Shown here: piece after piece, positions 6,840 through 14,681 of the stretch
Numbering within the stretch: the stretch's first letter is position 1
How the letters are laid out: the number at the start of each line of letters is the position of its first letter
Source of the DNA: an uncultured Elusimicrobiales bacterium
Lineage (GTDB): Bacteria > Elusimicrobiota > Elusimicrobia > Elusimicrobiales > Elusimicrobiaceae
NCBI GenBank assembly: GCA_944325055.1
Contig: CALUYP010000029.1
Coordinates: 1 to 45,468 of the forward strand
DNA length: 45,468 nucleotides
Direction: 5' to 3'
Notes under the pieces: generated by a model
Database searches by the model: none
What the model saw: only the letters and a program-made list of their open reading frames with translations
What the model was told of the DNA's origin: nothing
Translations under genes and position numbers: made by a program

Positions 6840-8054
6840 TTATTTGGTGTACGGTTTAAGCGATTCGGTGTAGATCGCGCGCACCGATTCCGGGGTAGCG
6901 TCCGTCGGAGCGATGCCCAACAAGCCGCCTAAAGAAGGCGTATGGAAGGCCAAGTCCACCAACTTGTCCACATCGGAAGCTTTAAAGCCTTCGTCTTCCA
7001 GTTTGTGGGTAGCGCCCACGGAGAACAACCATTTTTCTACGCCTTGCGCCACTTGTTCGGCTTCGCAGGCGCAGCCCGTCAAGCCCGGCACGATGGGGGC
7101 TAATACGTCCGCCAAGGTGGCCGGTTTGGCGGTGTAGATGTTTTTAACCACGGCGGGAAGCAGCATCGCCAGGCCCAAACCGTGCGTCAAGTTCGGGTTC
7201 ACGCCGGAGAGCGGGTGTTCCAAGGCGTGCGTGTAGTGCAAGAGGCCGTTGTCAAAGCTGATGCCGGCAATTAAAGCCGCATACGCCAAGAAATAGCGGG
7301 CTTCTAGGTTGGACGGATCTTTCAGCGCCACCGGCAGATATTCCGCCACCAGTTTCACGACGGAAATCGCCAGATCAATGGCATAGGGGGAAGTGGCTTT
7401 GGTGGTAGAGGCTTCTACTACGTGGTTGACGGCGTCAATGGATACGTAGCGGGTTTGGTTTTCCGCCAGCCCTGTCATCAAAGCCGGGTCGTCAATGGAG
7501 TAGAGCGGATAAATGCAGTCGTATGCGATAGCCGGCTTAAAATTCTTTTCTTCAATGCTTACCACCGCAAAGCGGTTGGCTTCCGAACCCGTTCCGTGGG
7601 TAAGGTTGATGGCAATAATCGGGGCGGCTTCGGTCGGCGTGAATTTAAATTCATAGAGTTCTTCGGCGGTCTTGCCGGGATTTTTCATCAAAATAGCCAC
7701 GCTTTTGCCGGCGTCGATAGCCGATCCGCCGCCGATGGCGAGCATCGCCTGTGCGCCGAAATCGGCCGCCATTTTGGCCGCTTCATTTACGTGATGCGTG
7801 TTCGGGTTGGGCGTCACTTGATCGTAGTGAACGTAGGTAATGCCGTTATCGGCAAATGCTTTGGTAACGTGATCCCACGCGCCGGTTTTTTTGTATGCGC
7901 CGCGGCCGGTCATCACGATTAATTTGGTAATCCCCCTGGCTTTTAAATCTTTGCAGATATCCGAAATTTTCACGATTGCACCCACGCCGAAATAAACCAG
8001 CGTGCGGCTGCGGATTTCGCGTACTTCTTTGATATTAATGTCTTTTTCCCACAT
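6840..8054 (-). CDS. Iron-containing alcohol dehydrogenase
   Basis: A 404-residue protein of the Fe-ADH family. The N-terminal nucleotide-binding half shows MLAIGGGSAIDAGKSVAIL and NLTHGTGSEANRFAVV. The C-terminal helical half carries metal ligands in SIDAVNHVVEA (Asp, His) and in LLHYTHALEHPLSG (His). It probably reduces an aldehyde to an alcohol with NAD(P)H, recycling cofactors in fermentation; ethanol or lactaldehyde/propanediol dehydrogenase are both possible. The ribosome-binding site is strong (AAGGAGGGG). It has its own terminator and leader, so it is not part of the CMD operon downstream although it lies next to it. Confidence 0.92.
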   Translation of the reverse strand: MWEKDINIKEVREIRSRTLVYFGVGAIVKISDICKDLKARGITKLIVMTGRGAYKKTGAWDHVTKAFADNGITYVHYDQVTPNPNTHHVNEAAKMAADFGAQAMLAIGGGSAIDAGKSVAILMKNPGKTAEELYEFKFTPTEAAPIIAINLTHGTGSEANRFAVVSIEEKNFKPAIAYDCIYPLYSIDDPALMTGLAENQTRYVSIDAVNHVVEASTTKATSPYAIDLAISVVKLVAEYLPVALKDPSNLEARYFLAYAALIAGISFDNGLLHYTHALEHPLSGVNPNLTHGLGLAMLLPAVVKNIYTAKPATLADVLAPIVPGLTGCACEAEQVAQGVEKWLFSVGATHKLEDEGFKASDVDKLVDLAFHTPSLGGLLGIAPTDATPESVRAIYTESLKPYTK

Positions 8055-8068
8055 ATATTCCCCTCCTT

Positions 8069-8101
8069 AATATGGTACTTCTTTTTCTACTATACCATAT
8101 T
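8069..8101 (-). promoter_or_regulatory. Inverted repeat in the ADH leader
   Basis: AATATGGTA (8069-8077) and TACCATATT (8093-8101) form 9-bp arms around a 15-base spacer just upstream of the ADH ribosome-binding site. On the minus strand GGTATAGT inside one arm could be a -10 element, so this may be an operator; it could also be an mRNA hairpin. Confidence 0.4.
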
Positions 8102-8120
8102 GGAAAAGGTTCGGAAACGC

Positions 8121-9065
8121 TCAATTTAGAGAGTGGGAAGGATAAGCGTTCCATAATTGGGAAATCCCGTTTTTTAAGCTGATGCGGGGGGCAAAACCCA
8201 AGCGGGAAAATTTGGAAATATCGGCAGACGAAATACGTACATCCCCTAAACGTTTGGGGCGGAAATGGCGGATTGGTTTCTGTCCCGTCACTTCTTCTAT
8301 AATCCGGATCAGTCCCAGCAGGGAATGGCTTTCTCCGCTGGCTACGTTATATGCCTCGCCGGGATTGGCTTTATAGGCGGCAAGCAGATTGGCGCGGGTA
8401 ATATCCGCCACGGATATAAAATCACGGCGTTGGCGCCCGTCCCAGTCGATGCATAGGGGCTGTTGGAGCCGGACATGATCTAAAAATTTAGCGATTACGG
8501 CTGAGTACGGCGCGGATGGATTTTGTCCCGCCCCGTATACGTTAAAATAACGCAGCATGACGGTTTCCAATCCGTAAATCCGGGTATAAAATCGGCATAA
8601 TTCCTCCCCGATTTGTTTGGAAAGAGCATAAGGAGAGCCGGGATTTTGCGGGTGCGTTTCCGTACAGGGTTTGCTCGATGATCCGTATACACTGCAGGAT
8701 GAGGCGAAAATAACGCGTTTGACTCCGCTGCGGCGGGCGGCTTCTAATACATTGGCAGTGCCTTGCACATTAATCTGCCAAGTCGACTCTGGATCCTCCA
8801 GTGAACGGGGAACCGATACTAAGGCTGCGTGGTGCAGGATATAGTCTGTTTGGGAAAAAGCTTTTAATAAATCAGGCAGCTGGCGGATGTCGGATTTTAC
8901 CAACCGGATGGATTTCTCCAACCCGGCTAAATTTTCTGCAAAACCGGATGAAAAATTATCTACAACGGTTACCTGCTGCCCTAGAGACACCAGTTCGCGT
9001 ACCAGATGGGATCCGATAAATCCCGCCCCGCCTGTAACCGCCCAATGTTTGATATCTTTTTCCAC
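8121..9065 (-). CDS. NAD-dependent sugar epimerase/dehydratase (UDP-glucose 4-epimerase-like)
   Basis: A 314-residue extended short-chain dehydrogenase. It shows the NAD-binding GGAGFIGSHL near the N-terminus, HHAALVSVPRSLEDP, SSCSVYG with the catalytic serine, and the YALSK motif with catalytic Tyr and Lys, then LRYFNVYG and RRDFISVADI. These features match the GalE/WbpP-like group acting on nucleotide sugars, probably for surface polysaccharide. The start is GTG; no other start precedes the Rossmann motif. It lies 39 bases after the HAD gene and probably shares its transcript. The exact sugar (Glc/Gal or GlcNAc/GalNAc) cannot be told from sequence. Confidence 0.9.
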   Translation of the reverse strand: MEKDIKHWAVTGGAGFIGSHLVRELVSLGQQVTVVDNFSSGFAENLAGLEKSIRLVKSDIRQLPDLLKAFSQTDYILHHAALVSVPRSLEDPESTWQINVQGTANVLEAARRSGVKRVIFASSCSVYGSSSKPCTETHPQNPGSPYALSKQIGEELCRFYTRIYGLETVMLRYFNVYGAGQNPSAPYSAVIAKFLDHVRLQQPLCIDWDGRQRRDFISVADITRANLLAAYKANPGEAYNVASGESHSLLGLIRIIEEVTGQKPIRHFRPKRLGDVRISSADISKFSRLGFAPRISLKNGISQLWNAYPSHSLN

Positions 9066-9104
9066 GGCCGACCCCGCTGGACTTTTGTGCCTACGATATA
9101 TTGT

Positions 9105-10064
9105 TTATTTACCTACTCGACATTCGGAGAAAGATTGAATATAATAATCCGCCAGGAGCTGCAACATGGGTTGGTCTTTAGCGGAATGTTCATCTTTCAC
9201 CGCAGCAGTCAGAAACCCGGCTTGCTTAGCGGTCTGGACGGCATATAATGCATCTTCCACCACTAACGTACGTGATTTTTGTGTGCCTAATTTTTGCAGA
9301 GCTTGTTCATAAACGGCGGGATTTCGCTTGCCTACGCCTACTTCATCGCACGTAATGATAAAATCAAATAAATCAAATACTCCGGCCCGCTTTAAAGCCA
9401 CTTCCGTAAATTCACGGCTTGAAGCCGTCGCTATACACAATTTGATGCCCTGCGAGTGTAGAAAAAAGAGTATTTCTTTGACGCCTGCTTTGGGGTTTAT
9501 TTCTTTATAGTACCGTTGGCGGATTGGCTCCAGCGTGAGACGTAAAATTTCTTCCGGGGATTGAGGCAAGTTAAATTGGCTTTTAGCCAGCCGGGCGCCG
9601 TCCATAAGCGACATCTTGGCTACGTTTGCGTTGAAATCCGCCGGCGGTTCTATTCCTTGGGTACGTAGGAAATTATCCGCTGAATGTTCCCAGGCCCATA
9701 AAGAATCCAATAAAGTGCCGTCGGCATCAAAAATAATTGCATCTACTGTTTTTTTCCCCGGCAAAAAATTGTGTTTTAATAACGGAAGGACTTTCCTTTG
9801 TATTTCGCTTTGAAGCTGCCTCTGCGGCGGCATTGGCATTGGCCTTGGCCTTTGCCTTAAATTCCTTTCGAAAAGGGCCGGACTTATGTTTGGCAAAGCA
9901 GTGACTCTTTGCAGATTATTCCAAGTTTGGGGATATGCGCTTTTAGCCGGGAATCCTTCTTTTAATATTAGAGAGAAGATCTTGTTTTGGGCATATAATT
10001 CTGAGGGAAATGCCGTTAGGAACAAAGCAGTAACAACCGAAAAAAGGCGTAGAAATAGTTTCAT
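9105..10064 (-). CDS. Exported HAD-family phosphatase-like protein
   Basis: A 319-residue protein. The first 25 residues form a signal peptide (cleavage likely after LYA), followed by about 80 residues of Pro/Arg/Gln-rich sequence (RQRPRPMPMPPQRQ) without a recognised fold. A complete HAD subfamily IA domain then begins: AIIFDADGTLLDSLWAW (nucleophile Asp and acid/base Asp), CIATASSREF (motif II), GVGKRNPAVYEQAL (motif III Lys) and LVVEDALYA (motif IV). Such beta-phosphoglucomutase/phosphatase-like enzymes are normally cytosolic, so a signal peptide is unusual. It is the first gene of a unit with the epimerase. Confidence 0.85.
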   Translation of the reverse strand: MKLFLRLFSVVTALFLTAFPSELYAQNKIFSLILKEGFPAKSAYPQTWNNLQRVTALPNISPALFERNLRQRPRPMPMPPQRQLQSEIQRKVLPLLKHNFLPGKKTVDAIIFDADGTLLDSLWAWEHSADNFLRTQGIEPPADFNANVAKMSLMDGARLAKSQFNLPQSPEEILRLTLEPIRQRYYKEINPKAGVKEILFFLHSQGIKLCIATASSREFTEVALKRAGVFDLFDFIITCDEVGVGKRNPAVYEQALQKLGTQKSRTLVVEDALYAVQTAKQAGFLTAAVKDEHSAKDQPMLQLLADYYIQSFSECRVGK

Positions 10065-10137
10065 ATATATATTTTACCTGTTTATGTACAGAAACAGCAA
10101 GCGTTTGGGAATTCTTTTAGAGAAAAATAGAGTAGAT

Positions 10138-10167
10138 TTGAAAAATTTTTTATAAAAAAGATACAAT
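10138..10167 (+). promoter_or_regulatory. Promoter of the Bcr/CflA gene
   Basis: TTGAAA (10138-10143), an 18-bp spacer and TACAAT (10162-10167). The expected start of transcription falls at about 10174, one base before the ATG, and no ribosome-binding site is present, so the mRNA may be leaderless. Confidence 0.6.
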
Positions 10168-10174
10168 AATTTTA

Positions 10175-11410
10175 ATGAAACACAAACAGAAAACCTGGCA
10201 GGGACACTCCATAAAAAGGCGCAACTCGGCCTTTTTTTTATTTGTTTTTCTGGGCATGCTTACCGCTTTTGGACCGTTTGTAACCGATATGTATCTGCCC
10301 AGTCTCCCCGCAATGACGTCTTATTTCCAGACCAGTACTTCCATGGTGCAGCTTGGGCTTACCTTTTCAATGCTTGGATTAGCGATAGGTCAGCTTTTGT
10401 TTGGCCCATTGAGCGATACGTTCGGGCGGCGCAAGCCTTTATTGGTGTCTATGATTTTGTTTTTGTTCTCCACCGTGGCTTGTATCTGTGCGCCTACTAT
10501 TGAAATATTTATTGCGCTGCGGTTTATCCAAGGAGCGGCCGGGGCGGGGGGCATTGTGATTTCCCGTTCTATTGCAACCGATAAATTTAAAGGAGCCAGT
10601 TTGGCGAAAGCTTTAGCGGTAATTGGCGCGATCAACGGCATTGCTCCGGTAACGGCTCCGGTTATTGGGGGAGCGGTGTTAAAACTAACGGGTTGGCAGG
10701 GCATTTTTGCCGTTTTGTTTGTACTCGGAATTTGCCTGACGGCGGCTTGTATCCATTTTAATGAATCGCTTTCCCGGGCAAGACGTTCCCATGAAAAAAT
10801 TACCCATACCTTGAACTTGTTTAAAAACATACTGGCTAAACGTAAATATATGTTTTGCGTCTTGCAAATGGCTTTTGCACAGGCTGTTTTGTTCGGATAT
10901 ATTGCGGCTTCCCCATTTATTATTCAACAATATTACGGATTCAGCCCATTGGCGTTCAGTTTGTTTTTTGCCTTCAATTCACTTGCTATTATAAGCGGCG
11001 CCGGAAGGAGCGTTAAGTTCAAAAGTCAAGAAAAGGCGATTTTAACCGGCTGCGCCGGAATGTTGCTGTTTAGCCTATTAATAGGAATTGCTTTACCGGC
11101 TGGGATCAGCGTGTGGGGATTTGAAAGTTTATTGTTTGTTCTGCTCTTGATGTTGGGCGTTACTTTTACCGCCTCTACTACTTTGGCGATGGAAAACGCC
11201 CGCGAAAACGCCGGAACGGCTTCCGCTTTTTTGGGAGCAGTCGGTTTTTTATTCGGCAGCATCGTTTCGCCCTTGGTGGGGATGGGCAATATTCTTCTAT
11301 CTTCCGGTATGACGTTTATTGTTTGCAGTGCCGCTTCGTGTGCATTTGGTTGTTTGGCGGTGCGTTCGGAGCCAAAAGGAATTTCTTCCGTCCAAAGTCA
11401 TATCGGTTAA
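10175..11410 (+). CDS. bcr: Bcr/CflA-type MFS drug efflux transporter
   Basis: A 411-residue major-facilitator protein with 12 predicted membrane helices. The signature of drug:H+ antiporters is present: FVTDMYLPSLPAM in helix 1, LFGPLSDTFGRRKPLL in the helix 2-3 loop, RFIQGAAGAGGIVISRSIA in helix 4-5, and GWQGIFAVLFVLG in helix 6. It should export small toxic compounds using the proton gradient. It sits directly upstream of a MerR regulator and an FMN reductase but has its own promoter. A perfect A/T-rich hairpin at 11439-11456 may end its transcript. The specific drug cannot be predicted. Confidence 0.9.
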   Translation: MKHKQKTWQGHSIKRRNSAFFLFVFLGMLTAFGPFVTDMYLPSLPAMTSYFQTSTSMVQLGLTFSMLGLAIGQLLFGPLSDTFGRRKPLLVSMILFLFSTVACICAPTIEIFIALRFIQGAAGAGGIVISRSIATDKFKGASLAKALAVIGAINGIAPVTAPVIGGAVLKLTGWQGIFAVLFVLGICLTAACIHFNESLSRARRSHEKITHTLNLFKNILAKRKYMFCVLQMAFAQAVLFGYIAASPFIIQQYYGFSPLAFSLFFAFNSLAIISGAGRSVKFKSQEKAILTGCAGMLLFSLLIGIALPAGISVWGFESLLFVLLLMLGVTFTASTTLAMENARENAGTASAFLGAVGFLFGSIVSPLVGMGNILLSSGMTFIVCSAASCAFGCLAVRSEPKGISSVQSHIG

Positions 11411-11459
11411 ACCGAATTTTTCATCAAGTACCCCTTTGCGGAAAAATCTTTTTCCGGGC

Positions 11460-11490
11460 TTGACTTAGAGTACACTCCAGATATTACAAT
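11460..11490 (+). promoter_or_regulatory. MerR-type promoter/operator of the merR-FMN reductase unit
   Basis: TTGACT (11460-11465) and TACAAT (11485-11490) are 19 bp apart. The spacer holds the dyad CTTAGAGT-AC-ACTCCAG, nearly the same as the element before the CMD operon (6732-6762). It probably mediates autoregulation by the MerR protein encoded 25 bases downstream. Confidence 0.8.
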
Positions 11491-11514
11491 ATACATAAAA
11501 TACGGAGGATTGGT

Positions 11515-11892
11515 ATGACGATTGCTGAAGTAAGTAAAAAGTACGGTCTTTCGGTAGATACGCTTCGTTATTACGAAAAAGCGGGGTTAATCCCGCCGGT
11601 CAACCGTAAAGAAAACGGCATCCGCGATTATACAGAACAAGATTGCGGCTGGGTGGAATTTATTAAGTGTATGCGCGCAGCCGGGCTTTCCATTGAAGTG
11701 CTGAGGCAATATATTGAGTTATATGCCAGAGGAAACCGGACCTTGCAAAAGCGTAAGAGTTTGTTGGTCGCCGAGCGGGACCGGTTAAAAGAACGTATTG
11801 GGCAAATGCAGCAAACCTTAAAAAGACTGAATTATAAAATATCCGTCTATGAGCAAAAAATCACTGCGTGTGAAAAGAAACTTTTAAAATGA
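11515..11892 (+). CDS. MerR-family transcriptional regulator
   Basis: A 125-residue protein. The N-terminal winged helix-turn-helix reads MTIAEVSKKYGLSVDTLRYYEKAGLI, the usual MerR start, followed by IRDYTEQD and a region to residue ~75. The rest is a long antiparallel dimerisation helix (residues ~78-125) with the QKRKSLL...LKERIGQMQQTL pattern of the AdhR/YhdM-like group. A GGAGG site precedes the ATG. There is no obvious metal-binding C-terminal cysteine cluster (only one Cys near the end), so it is more likely to sense aldehydes or electrophiles than metals. It probably activates both its own operon and the CMD/cupin/flavodoxin operon. Confidence 0.92.
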   Translation: MTIAEVSKKYGLSVDTLRYYEKAGLIPPVNRKENGIRDYTEQDCGWVEFIKCMRAAGLSIEVLRQYIELYARGNRTLQKRKSLLVAERDRLKERIGQMQQTLKRLNYKISVYEQKITACEKKLLK

Positions 11893-11901
11893 GGAAATGG
11901 T

Positions 11902-12441
11902 ATGTCTAAAAAAGTTTTAATTGTTTCCGCCAGTCCCCGGAAGGGCGGTAATTCCGATGTATTATGCGATCAATTTTTAAAAGGCGCATTAGAAGCAGGT
12001 CATCAGGCCGAAAAAGTTTTTTTAGGCCGACATCAAATCAATTATTGTACCGGCTGCGGCGTTTGCAACCAAACGCATTGTTGTGTGCAAAAAGACGATA
12101 TGGCGGGTTTATTGGAAAAAATGATAACGGCGGACGTGATTGTGCTGGCTACGCCCGTATATTTTTATTCTATGGACGGCCAGCTCAAGACTTTTATTGA
12201 CCGCACCGTTCCGCGTTATACGGAAATTTCCAATAAAGATTTTTACTTTATTTTGGCGGCGGCGGACACCAATCAAAAAAATCTGGCACGTACGGTGGAA
12301 GCCCTGCGCGGATTTACCGAAGATTGTTTGAACGGCGCGCGGGAGAAAGGCATTATTTACGGTACGGGGGCTTGGCAAAAGGGAGAAATTAAAGATACGC
12401 CGGCTTTTCAAGAAGCCTATTTGGCCGGTAAAAACTGCTGA
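11902..12441 (+). CDS. NADPH-dependent FMN reductase / iron-sulfur flavoprotein-like
   Basis: A 179-residue protein of the flavodoxin-like fold. VLIVSASPRKGGNSDVLC is the FMN phosphate loop, YCTGCGVCNQTHCC is a Cys-rich segment where related iron-sulfur flavoproteins bind a cluster, and LATPVYFYSMDGQLKTFIDRT is the second flavin loop. It is nine bases after merR and certainly co-transcribed. By family it would pass electrons from NAD(P)H to quinones, nitro compounds or other acceptors. The cysteine spacing does not exactly match the compact archaeal Isf motif, so cluster binding is uncertain. Confidence 0.88.
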   Translation: MSKKVLIVSASPRKGGNSDVLCDQFLKGALEAGHQAEKVFLGRHQINYCTGCGVCNQTHCCVQKDDMAGLLEKMITADVIVLATPVYFYSMDGQLKTFIDRTVPRYTEISNKDFYFILAAADTNQKNLARTVEALRGFTEDCLNGAREKGIIYGTGAWQKGEIKDTPAFQEAYLAGKNC

Positions 12442-12459
12442 AAGCGGCTTTATAAATAA

Positions 12460-12486
12460 GCGCGTTCTTCGGAACGCGCCTGTTTT
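12460..12486. terminator. Terminator between FMN reductase and helicase genes
   Basis: GCGCGTTC-TTCG-GAACGCGC (12460-12479) with a stable UUCG loop is followed by CTGTTTT. The genes converge here and the minus side is also T-rich, so it may act both ways. Confidence 0.8.
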
Positions 12487-12495
12487 ACGGGAACT

Positions 12496-13809
12496 TTAAC
12501 GGCGGGCCTGCGGGCCGCGGACATAGTCCATAAATTGTTTTACCCGTCCGTCGCATAGAACATCTTTGACGGAGATTTCTTTTTTTAAATGAACGCCTTC
12601 TAAAGTTCGGCAGCGGCTCAATGCAACGTAAGTTTGACCGGGCGCGAAGGCGCCGCGGCCAATATCCAAGTAGATACTGTCAAAAGTGAGGCCTTGGGAT
12701 TTGTGTATGGTAATGGCCCAAGCCAGTTTGAGCGGGTATTGTTTAAAAAAACCTTTTACTTTAGGTTGCAGTTTTTGTAAAAGCGGGTTAAATTCATAGC
12801 GGATATCTTCCCATACGTGCGGTTCTACTTGGTAGATACAGCCTTTCAGCTCCACTTGAATGAAATCCGGTCCCAAGTCGTAAACGGTACCGATGTCTCC
12901 GTTTACCCAATGTTCATCGTTGATTAACATCATGATTTTGGCGCCCTTTTTGAGCCGGAGAACCGGTTCGGCAGGCGGTGTTTTGGTTTGGAAGGAGTCA
13001 TCTGCGGTAGCCGTGTAGGTAAATTCTTGGCCCGGAAGTTGGGACAGATAATGTGTGTTGCGCCAGGAAGCGTCTCGGTTAGTAGGCGCCAGAATAATAC
13101 TGTTTTCAAATTTTTCCGGCAATTCAAAGGTTTTGCGGGCATTAAGCAGTGAATCTAAATCAGGCTGGGTAACTTGTCCTTCCCGGATCAAATTAAGCAA
13201 CCGGGCGAAATCCGGATCGGATTTCTGCCGGAAAATACGCTTCAGTTCAAACAGTTCAGTCGGCAGACGCCGCAGTACGTGCGCTTCAAAAAAATAGGGG
13301 CTTGCATAGGCCGACCGGAAATAATCAAATAATCCGCTGGACGTCTGTTCTGCCACTGGAGGCAGCTGGAATAAATCTCCAAACAAAACGATTTTCTTTC
13401 CGCCAAACGGTTCTTGGCTGTGAGTAGAAATTTGCAAAATATAGTCAATCGCGTCTAATAAATCGGCTCGTAACATAGACGCTTCGTCTATAATCAGGGT
13501 GTCTATCGAATCCACCGTTTTGCGCGGTAAGCGCTTGAGATTGCTTTTATCAAGCAAGTTGCCCGGCTTGAGATGAAAAAACGAGTGGACCGTTTGACCG
13601 CCTACATGAATGGCGGCCAACCCGGTGGTAGCCAACACCACCGTATTCTGCGCTGAATGGCGCACAAAATAACGCAAGAGAGTGGTTTTGCCGGTTCCGG
13701 CACGGCCTGTAATGAAAATCAACGGCTGTATGGGCGGTTTGGCTTCCAGTAAAGACAGGGCGTCTTTAAATTCATCGGTTAAAATGATGTCAGTTTTTCC
13801 TGCGGGCAT
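12496..13809 (-). CDS. Pif1/RecD-like DNA helicase (AAA, superfamily 1B)
   Basis: A 437-residue protein with Walker A GRAGTGKTTLLR, Walker B LIIDEASMLRADLL, motif III FGDLFQLPPV, LAPTNRD (motif IV region), and motifs V-VI AWAITIHKSQGLTFD and YVALSRCRTLEG. This is the Pif1-type layout of a 5'-3' DNA helicase involved in replication-fork and recombination processes, or resolving secondary structures. No extra C-terminal domain such as the WYL or HRDC seen in some homologues is present. The gene is transcribed alone, convergent with the FMN reductase. Confidence 0.9.
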   Translation of the reverse strand: MPAGKTDIILTDEFKDALSLLEAKPPIQPLIFITGRAGTGKTTLLRYFVRHSAQNTVVLATTGLAAIHVGGQTVHSFFHLKPGNLLDKSNLKRLPRKTVDSIDTLIIDEASMLRADLLDAIDYILQISTHSQEPFGGKKIVLFGDLFQLPPVAEQTSSGLFDYFRSAYASPYFFEAHVLRRLPTELFELKRIFRQKSDPDFARLLNLIREGQVTQPDLDSLLNARKTFELPEKFENSIILAPTNRDASWRNTHYLSQLPGQEFTYTATADDSFQTKTPPAEPVLRLKKGAKIMMLINDEHWVNGDIGTVYDLGPDFIQVELKGCIYQVEPHVWEDIRYEFNPLLQKLQPKVKGFFKQYPLKLAWAITIHKSQGLTFDSIYLDIGRGAFAPGQTYVALSRCRTLEGVHLKKEISVKDVLCDGRVKQFMDYVRGPQARR

Positions 13810-13870
13810 ACTCTCATTATAGCAATTAAAAAAAGAAATGAAGTCGCGGTCTTTTTAGTATATTATAATC

Positions 13871-14644
13871 ATGGAACAAAAAATTTTACATGCTTTTTTG
13901 CTTAGTTTCTTGGCCGGGGCGGCTACCGCTTTTGGCGGCGCGCTCGCGTTTGTTATCAAAAAGGAAAATCTATCCGTCCTTTCGTTGGGATTAGGCTTTT
14001 CTGCCGGGGTGATGATTTATGTTTCTTTTATGGAAATTTTACCGCAAGCTACCCAATCTTTAGGGGGATTATATGGAGAAAATATCGGATCATGGGCGGC
14101 AACCGGATTCTTTTTTTTGGGAATTGTAATCGCTTGGCTGATTGATACTTTGCTGCCTTCTCATCATGTCCAAGAACATACCTTGGATAAGTCGGCGAAA
14201 CTTAAACATTTGGGGCTTTTTACCGCTTTAGCCTTAGCAATACATAATTTCCCGGAAGGATTGGCTACTTTCATGGCTTCCATGCAGGATACGGCTTTGG
14301 GTATTTCGATCGCGGTGGCGGTGGCGATTCATAATATACCGGAGGGTGTAGCGGTTGCATTGCCTGTCTATCATGCAACCGGTAACCGGAAGCAAGCGTT
14401 TTGGTATAGTGCTGGATCTGGGATGGCGGAGCCGGTGGGGGCGGTATTGGGTTTTTTCTTATTGCGCTCGTTTCTTCATGAAGCGGCTTTTGGAGTATTA
14501 TTTGCTTTGATTGCCGGTATTATGGTGTATATCGCATTAGACGAGTTGCTTCCTACTGCTCATGAATATGGAGACGGACACAAAGTAATTTGGGGCGTAT
14601 TGGGCGGAATGATGATCATGGCGGTATCGCTGCTTTTGTTTTAA
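13871..14644 (+). CDS. zupT: ZupT-type zinc/divalent metal transporter (ZIP family)
   Basis: A 257-residue protein with eight predicted membrane helices. The two metal-binding motifs HNFPEG and HNIPEG in helices 4 and 5 are diagnostic of ZIP transporters. N-terminal AGAATAFGGALAF and GFSAGVMIYVSFMEILPQA align with ZupT. A His-containing loop (LPSHHVQEH) lies between helices 3 and 4. It should import Zn2+ and perhaps Fe2+ or Mn2+. There is no ribosome-binding site, and AT-rich -10-like sequences run up to the ATG, so the message may be leaderless. Confidence 0.93.
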   Translation: MEQKILHAFLLSFLAGAATAFGGALAFVIKKENLSVLSLGLGFSAGVMIYVSFMEILPQATQSLGGLYGENIGSWAATGFFFLGIVIAWLIDTLLPSHHVQEHTLDKSAKLKHLGLFTALALAIHNFPEGLATFMASMQDTALGISIAVAVAIHNIPEGVAVALPVYHATGNRKQAFWYSAGSGMAEPVGAVLGFFLLRSFLHEAAFGVLFALIAGIMVYIALDELLPTAHEYGDGHKVIWGVLGGMMIMAVSLLLF

Positions 14645-14681
14645 AGAATGGCGATTTGCAGACACCCAATTCAAAAACCCG

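Noticed and set aside
13864-13869. TATAAT as the zupT promoter
   Set aside because: It ends one base before the ATG, so transcription would start inside the gene; more likely chance in AT-rich sequence, or the true -10 lies just upstream.
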